Shown here: positions 28,292 through 37,181 of the stretch, piece by piece | Position numbering within the stretch: position 1 is the stretch's first letter | How the letters are laid out: every line of letters begins with the position of its first letter | Assembly (NCBI GenBank): GCA_945877035.1 | Contig: CAMCQH010000001.1 | Location: 1 to 64,000 of the forward strand | Reading direction: 5' to 3' | DNA length: 64,000 nucleotides | DNA from: an uncultured Clostridium sp. | Lineage (GTDB): Bacteria; Bacillota; Clostridia; TANB77; CAG-508 | Notes under the pieces: generated by a model | What the model was told of the DNA's origin: nothing | The model's input: the letters and a program-made list of their open reading frames with translations, nothing else | Databases searched by the model: none | Translations under genes and position numbers: made by a program

Positions 28292-29533
28292 CTATTTCCT
28301 ATATCCAGTTTTATTCACAATACTATTACTAATAATTTTTACATCTTCAGAAGGTATATAGTCACTTTCACCAAAAGCCTCTTTGTGTAATTGAATAACA
28401 TTGCTTTCAAGTGTTACTGGAACTCCATACCATCTATCAAGTGTAATTCCTTTTGTATCATAAGGCCAGCCTATGCTCTCTGATATTTTATATTTTGCTA
28501 TATTAGGTATCAAAGATATTAAATCACCAGTTGATAAGTTTGTATAAACACAAGGTAATATTTTATCTGCAAAAGCATTAATTTCTCCTATATTTTTTGT
28601 TTTTAATTTAGCAAACATTGCCTCTATAACAGTTCTCATTCTTTCTGTTCTTTTATAATCTCCCCCTGCTGTATATCTAATTCTTGAATATGCAACTGCT
28701 TGCACACCATCTAAATTATATGTTCCAGCTTGAGTTATATGGCTTGATTTTTTTCCTGTTACTCTTGATGTTTCATCTATATATCCATTTATGTATTTTA
28801 CTTCTTCAGAATCTATTGATATTTTTACTCCACCTAATTGATCAACTGCTTCTGATACTGAATCAAAGTTAACTGTTACAAATTCTTTAATATTTAAGTC
28901 TAAATTCTTATTAAGTGTATTTATAGCAAGTGGTGCTTCGCCATAAGAATAAGCATGTGTTATTTTGTCTAATCCATGTCCTTTTATATTAACATATGTA
29001 TCTCTATATATTGAAATTAATTTTATTTCACCTGTAGAATTGTTAATACTTGCTATTATTATACAATCACTTCTATTTCCAACTCCATAATCATCTGACC
29101 TACTATCTACTCCAAAAATAGCTATATTCCTGTATCCAGACAGATTACTATCTGTCTCTTCTGAAATTCCTAAATCATCATAATTAATCTTAACTTTTTG
29201 CGTTTTTCCTAATTTATTATTTACGTACCAGTAAGCTACCACTAATAATATGGCTAAAATTATAGCCAACACTAATACTACTTTTCCAAATGTTTTTAAT
29301 TTTTTGTGTTTTGTTTTCTTTTTACTCATTTTTGTTTTATTTACTCCTAATTCTTCTATATTTTGGTCTTTTCTAAGTGCTTTGGGGATTTCATTTTCTT
29401 CTACTTGTTTTCTAAAAGCTCTTGGAATTTCCTCTCCTTCATTTTCTTTTCTAAATGCTTTTGGAAGTTCGTCTCCTTCATAATATGTATATTTTGTTCT
29501 CTTTTCATTATCTTCACTATGTTTTCCTGCCAT
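28292..29533 (-). CDS. LCP-family ligase with a repeated cytoplasmic head
   Basis: A 413-residue LytR-CpsA-Psr protein. The first 60 residues contain three imperfect copies of a roughly 15-residue unit (GDELPKAFRKENE, GEEIPRAFRKQVE, ENEIPKALRKDQN), then a basic stretch and one membrane segment (VVLVLAIILAILLVVAYWYV). The LCP domain shows NIAIFGVDSRSDDYGVGNRS, DCIIIASIN, KLISIYRDTYVNI and VAYSRIRYTAGGDYKRTERM. It stands alone, with its own terminator, before the capsule promoter. The repeated head is not part of the usual family and could be a docking or regulatory segment. Confidence 0.92.
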   Translation of the reverse strand: MAGKHSEDNEKRTKYTYYEGDELPKAFRKENEGEEIPRAFRKQVEENEIPKALRKDQNIEELGVNKTKMSKKKTKHKKLKTFGKVVLVLAIILAILLVVAYWYVNNKLGKTQKVKINYDDLGISEETDSNLSGYRNIAIFGVDSRSDDYGVGNRSDCIIIASINNSTGEIKLISIYRDTYVNIKGHGLDKITHAYSYGEAPLAINTLNKNLDLNIKEFVTVNFDSVSEAVDQLGGVKISIDSEEVKYINGYIDETSRVTGKKSSHITQAGTYNLDGVQAVAYSRIRYTAGGDYKRTERMRTVIEAMFAKLKTKNIGEINAFADKILPCVYTNLSTGDLISLIPNIAKYKISESIGWPYDTKGITLDRWYGVPVTLESNVIQLHKEAFGESDYIPSEDVKIISNSIVNKTGYRK

Positions 29534-29709
29534 TTTTTCATCCTTTCTATCTTTCTGTTCTTATGTTTTTTCTTTTCAACTTTTTATCTATTTTATACTT
29601 ATGTAAAAATAATGTCAATAAAAAATACACCTAAAATATTTTAACCTTACACTTTACAGCATCTTTCTGTAAATTAGTAATTTTTTTAACATTTTAGATA
29701 TATTTTTAT

Positions 29710-30198
29710 TTATGCACGTGCTTTTAGCTTGCACATTTCATAGTTTAATCTACTATGTTCTAATTCATTTTGTTTTTCATATCGTTCTAATTTTTTCATT
29801 AGATCTCTATGATTTTTATTTTGCTCATTATTATTTTTTATTTGAGTCTCTAATATTCTAGCAGTATTTACATTTGTCATTGTATCTACTTTTTGATCAA
29901 CAGTATCTATTTTTTGCTCAATATGACCAAATTTTTGCATTACTGCTTTTTGGAATTCTTTTGTTTCTTTTTTGAATTCAACCATATCTTTTTGGAATTC
30001 TTTTGTTTCCTTTTTGAATTCCATCATATCTTGTTTGAATTCCATCATGTTTTTTTGAAATTCTTTTGTTTCCTCTTTGAATTCCATCATATCTTGTTTG
30101 AATTCCATCATGTTTTTTTGAAATTCCTTTGTGTCCTTTTGAAATTCTAACATATTTTTTTGAAATTCCATCATTGATTTTTCAAATTCAGTGCTCAT
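29710..30198 (-). CDS. Heptad-repeat coiled-coil protein (paralogue 1)
   Basis: A 162-residue soluble protein. Residues about 8-85 are built of 7-residue units of the kind MMEFKQD / TKEFQKN, giving an unbroken coiled coil. A second helical part has QKIDTVDQKVDTMTNV, and the tail is RYEKQNELEHSRLNYEMCKL. The tail and the GGAGGGATAATATGAG leader match the gene at 30842-31330, so the two are paralogues with different rod sequences. No membrane segment or known domain. Function unknown. Confidence 0.75.
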   Translation of the reverse strand: MSTEFEKSMMEFQKNMLEFQKDTKEFQKNMMEFKQDMMEFKEETKEFQKNMMEFKQDMMEFKKETKEFQKDMVEFKKETKEFQKAVMQKFGHIEQKIDTVDQKVDTMTNVNTARILETQIKNNNEQNKNHRDLMKKLERYEKQNELEHSRLNYEMCKLKARA

Positions 30199-30351
30199 AT
30201 TATCCCTCCTTTCGTTTATTATTTTGATTTTTGTAACTTGAATAAAAATTTAAATGAGACATAACATGAATAAAAGAATTAAAATTATATTTTGAAAAAA
30301 AATACTTTGCACATCAATCATGCAAATTTTGATTTAAAATTTTTTAGAAAA

Positions 30352-30383
30352 AATAAGTATGGCATTATATTACCACACTTATT
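30352..30383 (-). terminator. Terminator after the small membrane protein gene (copy A)
   Basis: AATAAGT and ACTTATT pair across a GTGG...CCAT inner stem, then T residues on the minus strand. It is nearly identical to copy B at 31498-31529; both precede a coiled-coil gene. Confidence 0.7.
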
Positions 30384-30431
30384 TGTAAAAATCAACTATT
30401 TTTCGAAATTTTTTTAATATTTTTTTCATTT

Positions 30432-30764
30432 TTAATTAGAAGCCCATCTAAACATTTTTATATCATTATATTTTTTTAATACTTGTTTATATTTATCATA
30501 TTCATCTTCCCACAACTCTGCTGGCATTTTATCAAAAGCTGTAAATATTTTTTCTGCTTCTGATAAATATATTACCTGCTCCTGTGGTGACATACTTTGA
30601 TATTGTTTTGCAAAACAGTATAATTTATCTAACATTTGGTTGGCTTCTATAAAGTCCCAAAAGTCTTTTACTTTTATACCTAATAATTTCATTTGCATTA
30701 CAGAATATAATACTAAAGCAAATACTATAAATACTAATATATATATTATAACTAATAATTCCAT
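30432..30764 (-). CDS. Small single-span membrane protein, unknown
   Basis: About 110 residues. An N-terminal membrane helix (ELLVIIYILVFIVFALVLYSV) is followed by a soluble helical part (KVKDFWDFIEANQMLDKLYC, EQVIYLSEAEKIFTAFDKMP, ELWEDEYDKYKQVLKKYN). The open frame has a GTG at 30773, but AGAAGG then sits too close to it; the ATG at 30764 is better placed. It lies between the two coiled-coil paralogues. No family recognised. Confidence 0.65.
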   Translation of the reverse strand: MELLVIIYILVFIVFALVLYSVMQMKLLGIKVKDFWDFIEANQMLDKLYCFAKQYQSMSPQEQVIYLSEAEKIFTAFDKMPAELWEDEYDKYKQVLKKYNDIKMFRWASN

Positions 30765-30841
30765 ATTTACCACCTTCTGGTTTTTTGTTTTTTCTATCGT
30801 ACTTCCTAATTATAACATATATACCATTTTTTTGCAAATTT

Positions 30842-31330
30842 TTACACTACTAACCTTTTTAGATTATTTATTTCATACTCAAATAATCTATGTTCTTTTT
30901 CGTTTTGCTCATTATATTTTTGCATTTCTTCTCTCATTTTAATTTGCTCTTGTAGTATTATTGCTACATTGTTAGTTAAATAATCTATTTTATCACTTAA
31001 ACTTTCTGATTTTTCTGTATGCTTATTATCTATGTAATCTATTTTTTTGTTTAAGTTTTCATTGACTGCGTCTATTTTTTTATTTAAACTTTCATTTACT
31101 GCATCTATTTTATTGTTTAAGCTTTCATTGACTGCATCTATTTTATTGTTTAAATTTTCATTGACTGCATCTATTTTATCATTTAAACTTTCATAAACTC
31201 CGTCTATTTTTTTATTTAAACTAACATCTAGTCTGTCTATTTTTTCATTTAAAGTACTATCTAATCTGTCTATTTTTATGTCTAATGCTTCAAGTTTTTC
31301 TAGCACTTTGCTTTCAAATTCACTACTCAT
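30842..31330 (-). CDS. Coiled-coil protein with 11-residue repeats (paralogue 2)
   Basis: From the ATG at 31330 (ribosome site GGAGGGATAAT) the protein has about 162 residues. Its rod is made of 11-residue units such as NKKIDAVNESL and NDKIDAVNENL, about nine of them, followed by KIDYIDNKHTEKSESLSDKI and a tail (KYNEQNEKEHRLFEYEINNL) that matches the neighbouring paralogue. The open frame runs on to 31483, but that extension lacks a ribosome site. The nucleotide repeats (about 33 bases) make unit gain or loss likely. Function unknown. Confidence 0.75.
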   Translation of the reverse strand: MSSEFESKVLEKLEALDIKIDRLDSTLNEKIDRLDVSLNKKIDGVYESLNDKIDAVNENLNNKIDAVNESLNNKIDAVNESLNKKIDAVNENLNKKIDYIDNKHTEKSESLSDKIDYLTNNVAIILQEQIKMREEMQKYNEQNEKEHRLFEYEINNLKRLVV

Positions 31331-31497
31331 ATTATCCCTCCTTCCTTTTTTGATTTTTTTGCCTTTTGAAATAATAAATTTTAGTACAGGCATAACATGA
31401 AAAATTTTTTTGAACTCAGAATGAGTTTGATAAAAAATAAAAATGATTAAAAAATATTGAATAAAATACATTATTCCGACCAATTTATGGAATCAAA

Positions 31498-31529
31498 AAT
31501 AAGTATGACAATATATTATCACACTTATT
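31498..31529 (-). terminator. Terminator after gmk (copy B)
   Basis: AATAAGT and ACTTATT close a hairpin with TGTGA/TCATA inner pairing and a T-run on the minus strand, 35 bases after the gmk stop. Confidence 0.7.
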
Positions 31530-31563
31530 TGTAAAAATCAATATATAATATAAATTTTTCAAA

Positions 31564-32130
31564 TTATTTTTCTAATCTTTCCTCATTTTCTATAATTGTC
31601 ATAATAATTTGAACAGTTTTTTCCAAATCATCATTTTTTATAACATAATCATATAAATTTATTTTTGATTCCTCATATTCTAATCTGCTTAGCCTTAATT
31701 CCATTTCAGCTTCACTTAAGTTGTCTCCTCTATTAATTAATCTATGTTTTAATTCTTCTTTGTCCACTTTTAAGAAAATAGTAACTAATTTTGTTTCATT
31801 TTTTAATGTTTTGATTAGATTTTCTGTTCCATTTACTTCAATGTCTTTTACTATTATTTTTCCACTTTGTATTTTTTCGTTCATTAATTTTCTTGATGTT
31901 CCATAGTAATTTTCATGATGTATGTCATATTCATAAAATTCACCTTTTTTTATTCTTTCTTTAAATTCATCTTTTGTTATGAAGTGATATTGTACGCCTT
32001 CTTCTTCTCCTGGTCTGGGTCCTCTTGAAGTAAAAGATGGAAGTGATATTACATTTTCCATCCTTTTTATTAATTCTTTTTTTATTGTATCTTTCCCTGC
32101 TCCTGAAACTCCTGATAATATTACTAACAT
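31564..32130 (-). CDS. gmk: Guanylate kinase
   Basis: Phosphorylates GMP to GDP. The P-loop is LSGVSGAGKDT, the GMP-binding part is FTSRGPRPGEEEGVQYHFIT and GEFYEYDIHHENYYGTS, and the lid contains HRLINRGDNLSEAEMELRLS. 188 residues is the normal length. It is the last gene of the conserved block yicC-remA-rpoZ-gmk, the standard order in Firmicutes. Confidence 0.96.
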   Translation of the reverse strand: MLVILSGVSGAGKDTIKKELIKRMENVISLPSFTSRGPRPGEEEGVQYHFITKDEFKERIKKGEFYEYDIHHENYYGTSRKLMNEKIQSGKIIVKDIEVNGTENLIKTLKNETKLVTIFLKVDKEELKHRLINRGDNLSEAEMELRLSRLEYEESKINLYDYVIKNDDLEKTVQIIMTIIENEERLEK

Positions 32131-32161
32131 AATTTCATTCTCCTTAATATATCTTTAATTT

Positions 32162-32380
32162 TTATTCTTTATCTTCGTTTTGTTCTTCATCTCTTATAAT
32201 AGTAACTTTACCTTCTGCAATTTCATTAGCAGCTAAAGTAACTGGTGATTCTTCTTTAACTTTTGTTAAAGGGTCATCTCCCATTGCTATTTGTCTAGCT
32301 CTTTTTGATGTAGCTATTACTAGCTCATATCTGTTTTTTGATTTTTTTAATAATTCTGTAACTGTTGGTTTTACTATCAT
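32162..32380 (-). CDS. rpoZ: RNA polymerase omega subunit
   Basis: About 72 residues: PTVTELLKKSKNRYELVIAT, SKRARQIAMGD and PVTLAANEIAEGKVTI are the omega signatures. GGAGG lies eight bases before the ATG at 32380; the frame's earlier Met at 32395 overlaps this ribosome site and is unlikely to be used. Sits between remA and gmk as in other Firmicutes. Confidence 0.94.
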   Translation of the reverse strand: MIVKPTVTELLKKSKNRYELVIATSKRARQIAMGDDPLTKVKEESPVTLAANEIAEGKVTIIRDEEQNEDKE

Positions 32381-32455
32381 TTTCTTTACCTCCATAACTT
32401 TTAATTAATTTTTGAATATTCATATTATTATGCTGTTATATATAAAATAAAAATT

Positions 32456-32728
32456 TTATTCTTCATCTTGTAATTGTGCTGATGCACTTGTAATATCTTT
32501 ATCTAATCTTCCTGCTACTGTTTCTGGTTGAACTGCTGATAAAATAATATGTCCAGAGTCTGTTATAATAACAGCTCTTGTTCTTCTTCCACATGTAGCA
32601 TCAACTGCTATTTTATTGTCTTTTGCCTCTTGCACCATTCTTTTTATTGGTGCTGATTCTGGGCTTACTATTGCCACTATTCTATCTGCTGAAACAATAT
32701 TTCCAAATCCTATATTTACTAATTGCAT
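32456..32728 (-). CDS. remA: RemA family (DUF370) DNA-binding regulator
   Basis: A 90-residue protein with the RemA sequence [53 protein letters not shown] and [12 protein letters not shown]. In Bacillus RemA activates extracellular-matrix genes by forming DNA-wrapping rings; here it could act on the capsule operon at 9-28 kb, which is inference. It lies between yicC and rpoZ. Confidence 0.95.
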   Translation of the reverse strand: MQLVNIGFGNIVSADRIVAIVSPESAPIKRMVQEAKDNKIAVDATCGRRTRAVIITDSGHIILSAVQPETVAGRLDKDITSASAQLQDEE

Positions 32729-32743
32729 AATACTCCATCTCCT

Positions 32744-33622
32744 CTATTCTATATTTTGTATTTGTTCTCTTATGTCTTCTAATTCTGTTTTTATGTCTAT
32801 AACTCCATTTGTTATTTCTAAGTTATTTGCTTTTGAGCCTATTGTGTTTATTTCTCTGTTCATTTCTTGTATTATAAAATCTAGTTTTTTTCCTATTGTT
32901 TCATTATTATCAGTTATTAGATTTTTAAATTGATATATGTGGCTTTTTAATCTTGTGATTTCTTCTTCTATTGAGCATTTGTCAGCATATATTACAACTT
33001 CTTGTGCTAATCTTGTTTTATCTATTTCTTCTGTTTGTAGAATTTCTTTTATTCTCTTTTCTAATTTTACTACATATTCTTCAATAAGTCCAGTAGATTT
33101 TTTAGATATTTCTTCTATTTTATTTTCTATTTTTTCTATTCTTGCTAATAAATCTTGTGCTATTTTTCGTCCTTCTATACTTTTCATCTCTACAATTTTG
33201 TCTGTTGCTTCTTTTGTAGCTTGTATAATTTCGTTTTTTATTTTTTCATCTTCTTCATCTGTTTTGATTGTTAATATGTCTGGAAATTTAGCTATATCTA
33301 TTACTTCTATGTTGCTTGCTATATTTTCTTCTTGTGCTAGTTCTTTTAATTGATTTATATATATTTTTGCAAGTTCTTTATTTATTTTTATATTTCTTCC
33401 TTCTTGGCTATTGTTTTCAAATGTTACAAATACATCTATTTTTCCTCTTTTTATTTTTTCTGATATTTCCTTTTTTACAGTTTCTTCTAAATAACTTAAA
33501 GTTCTTGGCATTTTTATATTGATATCTAAATATCTATGATTTACACTTTTTATTTCTACTTGATATTCTCTTCCTTCTATGTTTAAACTGCCTTTACCAT
33601 ATCCTGTCATGCTTCTAATCAT
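32744..33622 (-). CDS. YicC/YloC-family endoribonuclease
   Basis: A 292-residue protein with the family's N-terminal IRSMTGYGKGS and IKSVNHRYLDINIKMPR and the C-terminal EEITRLKSHIYQF and KLDFIIQEMNREINTIGSKA. YicC-type proteins are RNA endonucleases. First in the yicC-remA-rpoZ-gmk block; overlaps the end of the upstream membrane protein gene by eight bases. Confidence 0.94.
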   Translation of the reverse strand: MIRSMTGYGKGSLNIEGREYQVEIKSVNHRYLDINIKMPRTLSYLEETVKKEISEKIKRGKIDVFVTFENNSQEGRNIKINKELAKIYINQLKELAQEENIASNIEVIDIAKFPDILTIKTDEEDEKIKNEIIQATKEATDKIVEMKSIEGRKIAQDLLARIEKIENKIEEISKKSTGLIEEYVVKLEKRIKEILQTEEIDKTRLAQEVVIYADKCSIEEEITRLKSHIYQFKNLITDNNETIGKKLDFIIQEMNREINTIGSKANNLEITNGVIDIKTELEDIREQIQNIE

Positions 33623-34559
33623 TTTCTTTTACCTCTTTTTTTACTTGTTTTCTTTTTGGCTTTTCAGTTTTTGGAGCTTCTTCTATTTCTTTTTTTGTGC
33701 TATTTTTAGTTGTTGCTTTCCTTTTGCTTGGTTTGCTTTTTTCTGTTTGTTCTTCTTTTTTATTTTCTGTATTTGTTTTTGTTGTAGCCTTTTTTGTTGT
33801 CGTTTTCTTTTTAGTTTGTGCATTTTTCTTTTCTTTTTCCGTTTCTGTATTGGCTTTTGTTTCAGCTTTTTTTGTTGTTGTTTTCTTTTTAGCTAGTGCA
33901 TCTTGCTTTTCTTTTTCCGTTTCTGTATTAGCTTTTGTTTCAGCTTTTTGTGTTGTCTTCTTTTTTGCTGTTGTACTTTTTTTACTTGTTGATTTTTTGT
34001 TTTCTGTTTTTGCTGATGCTTCCGATTTTGTTCTTATTGATACTTTTGTTGATGTTTCTTTTGATGTTTTTGTTGTATCTTTTTTGACATCTTCTTTAGA
34101 TTTTTTAGTAGCTTCCTTTTTTACAGGTTCATCTTTTTTCACAATTTCTTTTATATCACTTAAATTTTCTGCTTCTTCTTTTCTTCCTTTTGTATATATA
34201 ACAATACATTTCAATATAAAATATATCGCAAATATATATGATGCTACTAATGAATAAGTTCTAAATTCAAAATTAAATTTGTTTGTTATATGTCTGCTTG
34301 TCAATGTATATGCTGATAAAACCAAAATTTCTATTCCTTGTATTGCTAAATTATCATCATCTTTTTTGTATGCTCTTTCAAAAATATAAATTGCCATAAA
34401 TAAAAATATCATTGTAAATATTTTTATTCCTAGTTCTATGTGTTCAGTACTTATGTTTTTATATGCTAAATTTAATACAAAAAAGTATAGTACTATAATT
34501 ATTGCTTTTAATATATTCAAATATATTTCTTTTAAATATTTTTCTTTTACTTCTTTCAC
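33615..34559 (-). CDS. Membrane protein with long Lys/Thr-rich repetitive tail
   Basis: Four membrane segments fill the first half (AIIIVLYFFVLNLAY; IFTMIFLFMAIYIFERAY; GIEILVLSAYTLT; SLVASYIFAIYFILKCIVIY). Then follows a tail of about 170 residues that is almost only Lys, Thr, Glu, Ala and Ser, with two near-identical units of KKTTTKKAETKANTETEKEK. The tail resembles histone-like or nucleic-acid-binding disordered tails. The frame extends to a TTG at 34607, but GTG at 34559 has AAAGGAG eight bases upstream and is the better start. Function unknown. Confidence 0.7.
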   Translation of the reverse strand: MKEVKEKYLKEIYLNILKAIIIVLYFFVLNLAYKNISTEHIELGIKIFTMIFLFMAIYIFERAYKKDDDNLAIQGIEILVLSAYTLTSRHITNKFNFEFRTYSLVASYIFAIYFILKCIVIYTKGRKEEAENLSDIKEIVKKDEPVKKEATKKSKEDVKKDTTKTSKETSTKVSIRTKSEASAKTENKKSTSKKSTTAKKKTTQKAETKANTETEKEKQDALAKKKTTTKKAETKANTETEKEKKNAQTKKKTTTKKATTKTNTENKKEEQTEKSKPSKRKATTKNSTKKEIEEAPKTEKPKRKQVKKEVKEND

Positions 34560-34637
34560 TTTTCTTCTCCTTTCGCTTCGCTCATCGTCATCCAAAAAAT
34601 TTTTCAAATTTTTTGCCTGCCAAATCTTTTTTGTTCA

Positions 34638-35406
34638 TTATAAATTCTCTAGCTCATACATGATGATGCTTAAAACATTTAAAGCCACCGTTTCTGTTCT
34701 TAATATTCTCTTTCCTAATGTTATTATCTTCGCTCCATTTGTCTTTAATGCTTCTACATCTTGTTCTTCCAAACCACCTTCTGGTCCGTATTACAATTCC
34801 TATTTTTATTTTATTGTTATTTTTTTCTAAATCCAGTTTTTCTTTTAGTGCTTTTAACTGTTCTTTTAAAGTATTTTCTTTTTCATTTTCATAAGCTACT
34901 AATACTATATCATACTTTTCTATTAAATTACATAGATTTTTAATATTTATTATATTATTTATTTGTGGTATTATATCTCTTCCACATTGTTTTGCTGCAA
35001 CTTCAGCTATTTTTTGCCATCTTAATACTTTTTTATTTTTATCTTTTTCATCAAGTTTTACAACACATCTTTTCATTTCTACAGGAGTTATATCATATAC
35101 TCCAAGTTCAACTGATTTTTGTATTATATATTCCATTTTGTCTGCTTTTGGTAGACCTTGAAATATTGTAACTTCTACATTTGATTCTACTTTTTCTTCT
35201 ATTTTTTGTTTAATTTGGCATACTATTTCCTCGTTGTTTATTTCTTCTATATCACATAAAAAGTTATCTTCATTTTGACTATTACATATTTGTAATTCAT
35301 CTCCAATTTTTGCTCTTAATACTTTTTTTATGTGATTTACATCTTGTCCTTGTATTATTATTTTATCTTCTTTTATTTGTTCTTGTTTTACAAAAAATTT
35401 TGGCAT
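34638..35406 (-). CDS. rsmE: 16S rRNA m3U1498 methyltransferase; needs a +1 shift at CGG
   Basis: The N-terminal part is clear RsmE (VNHIKKVLRAKIGDELQICN, IFQGLPKADKMEYIIQKSVE, RWQKIAEVAAKQCGRDIIPQ). At codon 207 an in-frame CGG (34788-34786) breaks the frame. Skipping its C gives GGA CCA GAA GGT GGT, the GPEGG of the SAM-binding knot, and the rest reads LEEQDVEALKTNGAKIITLG, KRILRTETVALNVLSIIMYE, LENL and stop at 34638. That is a complete RsmE of about 255 residues. Unshifted, the product would lose the knot and be inactive. Either the ribosome shifts here or the base is an error; five parallel cases favour the former. Confidence 0.85.
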
Positions 35407-35424
35407 ATTTTTTCCTCCGTGTCC

Positions 35425-35472
35425 ATGTCCAAAAGGAACGGTTCTTTTTGGACATTTTGTCCATTTGGGACA
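35425..35472. repeat. TGTCC-type palindromic repeat before rsmE
   Basis: TGTCCAAAAGGAACGGTTCT followed by TTTTGGACA, then a partial second unit TGTCCATTTGGGACA. Member of the family seen at 6731, 9130, 43218 and 50582, with the shared core GGTTCTTTTTGG. Confidence 0.8.
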
Positions 35473-35578
35473 GATCTTTAATTTATGTTTAAAATTATAA
35501 CATATTATTTTCTCTTTTTCAAATATAAGTGAAAGAAAAAAGAAAAGGCTTATTTATCCTTTTCTTTAAAATATATTA

Positions 35579-36118
35579 TTAATAATTTTCAGCTTTTATT
35601 TCAAAATAAGCTTTTGGATGGCTACAAACTGGGCATATTTCTGGAGCACTTTTTCCAATTACTATATGTCCGCAATTTCTACATTTCCAAATTCTATCTC
35701 CATCTTTGCTAAATACTAAACCTTCTTCTACGTTTTCTAATAATTTTAGATATCTAGCTTCATGTTCTTTTTCTATTTTAGCAACTTCTGAGAATAAAAA
35801 TGCTATATGGTCAAATCCTTCTTCTTTAGCTTCTTTTGCCATTCTGTCATACATATCTGTCCATTCGTAGTTTTCTCCTTCTGCTGCTGCTTTTAAGTTT
35901 TCAGCTGTTGTTTTTATTTCTCCGCCTTGTAATAATTTGAACCACATTTTTGCATGTTCTTTTTCATTATCAGCTGTTTCTTGGAATAATGCTGCTATTT
36001 GCTCATATCCTTCTTTTTTTGCTTTGCTTGCAAAATATGTGTATTTATTTCTTGCTTGTGATTCTCCTGCAAAAGCTTCCATTAAATTTTTTTCTGTTTT
36101 TGAACCTTTTAATTCCAT
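35579..36118 (-). CDS. Rubrerythrin
   Basis: A 179-residue peroxide-reducing diiron protein of anaerobes. The four-helix domain has the Glu ligands in [30 protein letters not shown] and [12 protein letters not shown]. The C-terminal rubredoxin-like iron site is [10 protein letters not shown] ... [12 protein letters not shown]. Monocistronic on the minus strand. Its presence supports an anaerobic lifestyle. Confidence 0.96.
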   Translation of the reverse strand: MELKGSKTEKNLMEAFAGESQARNKYTYFASKAKKEGYEQIAALFQETADNEKEHAKMWFKLLQGGEIKTTAENLKAAAEGENYEWTDMYDRMAKEAKEEGFDHIAFLFSEVAKIEKEHEARYLKLLENVEEGLVFSKDGDRIWKCRNCGHIVIGKSAPEICPVCSHPKAYFEIKAENY

Positions 36119-36236
36119 TATAATCTCCTCCTAAAAATTTATTTGAATATATATTTATATATATATTTCATCAATACTTATATTACCCTAAACAAAAGTA
36201 TTTGTCAATAATTTTACTTTATATTTTTTTGAATTT

Positions 36237-37064
36237 TTATAGCAATTCTTGCATTGCTTGCCTATATTGTTCTTCATTTGGTGCTTTTCCATGCCAACCA
36301 ACTTGATTTTCCATAAAAGATACTCCTTTTCCTTTTACAGTTTTTGCAATTACACAAGTTGGTTTTTCTTTAATATTTTTTGCAACATCAAAAGCATCTA
36401 TTATCTCTTGAATATTATGACCATCAATATTTATAACTTGAAATCCAAAACTCTTGAATTTTTCATCAATAGGATATGAACTCATAACTTCTTCAATAGT
36501 ACCATCTATTTGTAAATTATTATTATCAACTATAACACATAAATTATCCAATTTATATTTACTTGAAGCCATTGCAGCTTCCCAAATTTGTCCCTCTTCT
36601 ATTTCTCCGTCCCCTAAAATGCAATATACTCTGTAATCTTTATTATCTAGTTTTCCTGCCATCGCCATACCATTTGCAGCTGATAAGCCTTGTCCTAATG
36701 AGCCTGTAGTCATATCTACACCTGGTATTTTTTTCATATCTGGATGTCCTTGTAATCTACTTTCTATATTTCTTAATGATTTCAATTCTTCTACTTCAAA
36801 AAATCCTCTATTTGCTAATGCTGAATATAGTGCAGGTGCACAATGTCCTTTTGATAAAACAATTCTATCCCTATTTTCATCTTTTGGATTTTCTGGGTCT
36901 ATATTCATTTCATAAAAATATAAAACTGTCATTATATCAGCTATTGAAAGTGAGCCTCCTGGATGTCCTGATTTTCCTCTATATACTGACTCTATTATTC
37001 CTCTTCTTATTTTCTTTGCTATTTCTTGTAATTCTTCAATATTATTTATTTTCTTGTTATCCAT
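36237..37064 (-). CDS. Transketolase, N-terminal (TPP-binding) subunit only
   Basis: A 275-residue half-transketolase: SGHPGGSLSIADIMTVLYFY, SKGHCAPALYSAL, GSLGQGLSAANGMAMAGKLD, and the TPP site GDGEIEEGQIWEAAM with VIVDNNNLQIDG. The frame has a Met at 37082, but AAGGAGA then falls inside the gene; ATG 37064 is the proper start. In split transketolases the C-terminal (pyrimidine-binding) subunit normally follows directly. Here the next gene is rubrerythrin, so the partner is missing from this place. Confidence 0.94.
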   Translation of the reverse strand: MDNKKINNIEELQEIAKKIRRGIIESVYRGKSGHPGGSLSIADIMTVLYFYEMNIDPENPKDENRDRIVLSKGHCAPALYSALANRGFFEVEELKSLRNIESRLQGHPDMKKIPGVDMTTGSLGQGLSAANGMAMAGKLDNKDYRVYCILGDGEIEEGQIWEAAMASSKYKLDNLCVIVDNNNLQIDGTIEEVMSSYPIDEKFKSFGFQVINIDGHNIQEIIDAFDVAKNIKEKPTCVIAKTVKGKGVSFMENQVGWHGKAPNEEQYRQAMQELL

Positions 37065-37154
37065 AAAATTATCTCCTTGCATTAATTTTTATATATTATA
37101 TATTTAATATACTTTTTCTGCAATATTTGTAATATAAATGTAATATTATTGTGG

Positions 37155-37160
37155 TATAAT
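37155..37160 (+). promoter_or_regulatory. Extended -10 promoter of the PepV-like gene
   Basis: TGGTATAAT, an extended -10 box, lies 22 bases before the start codon. No good -35 is visible, which is common for extended -10 promoters. Confidence 0.55.
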
Positions 37161-37181
37161 ATTTTTGAAAGGTGTGATGAA

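Noticed and set aside
31330..31483. Extended N-terminus with a membrane helix for the coiled-coil protein
   Set aside because: It has no ribosome site, while ATG 31330 has the same GGAGGGATAAT leader as its paralogue.
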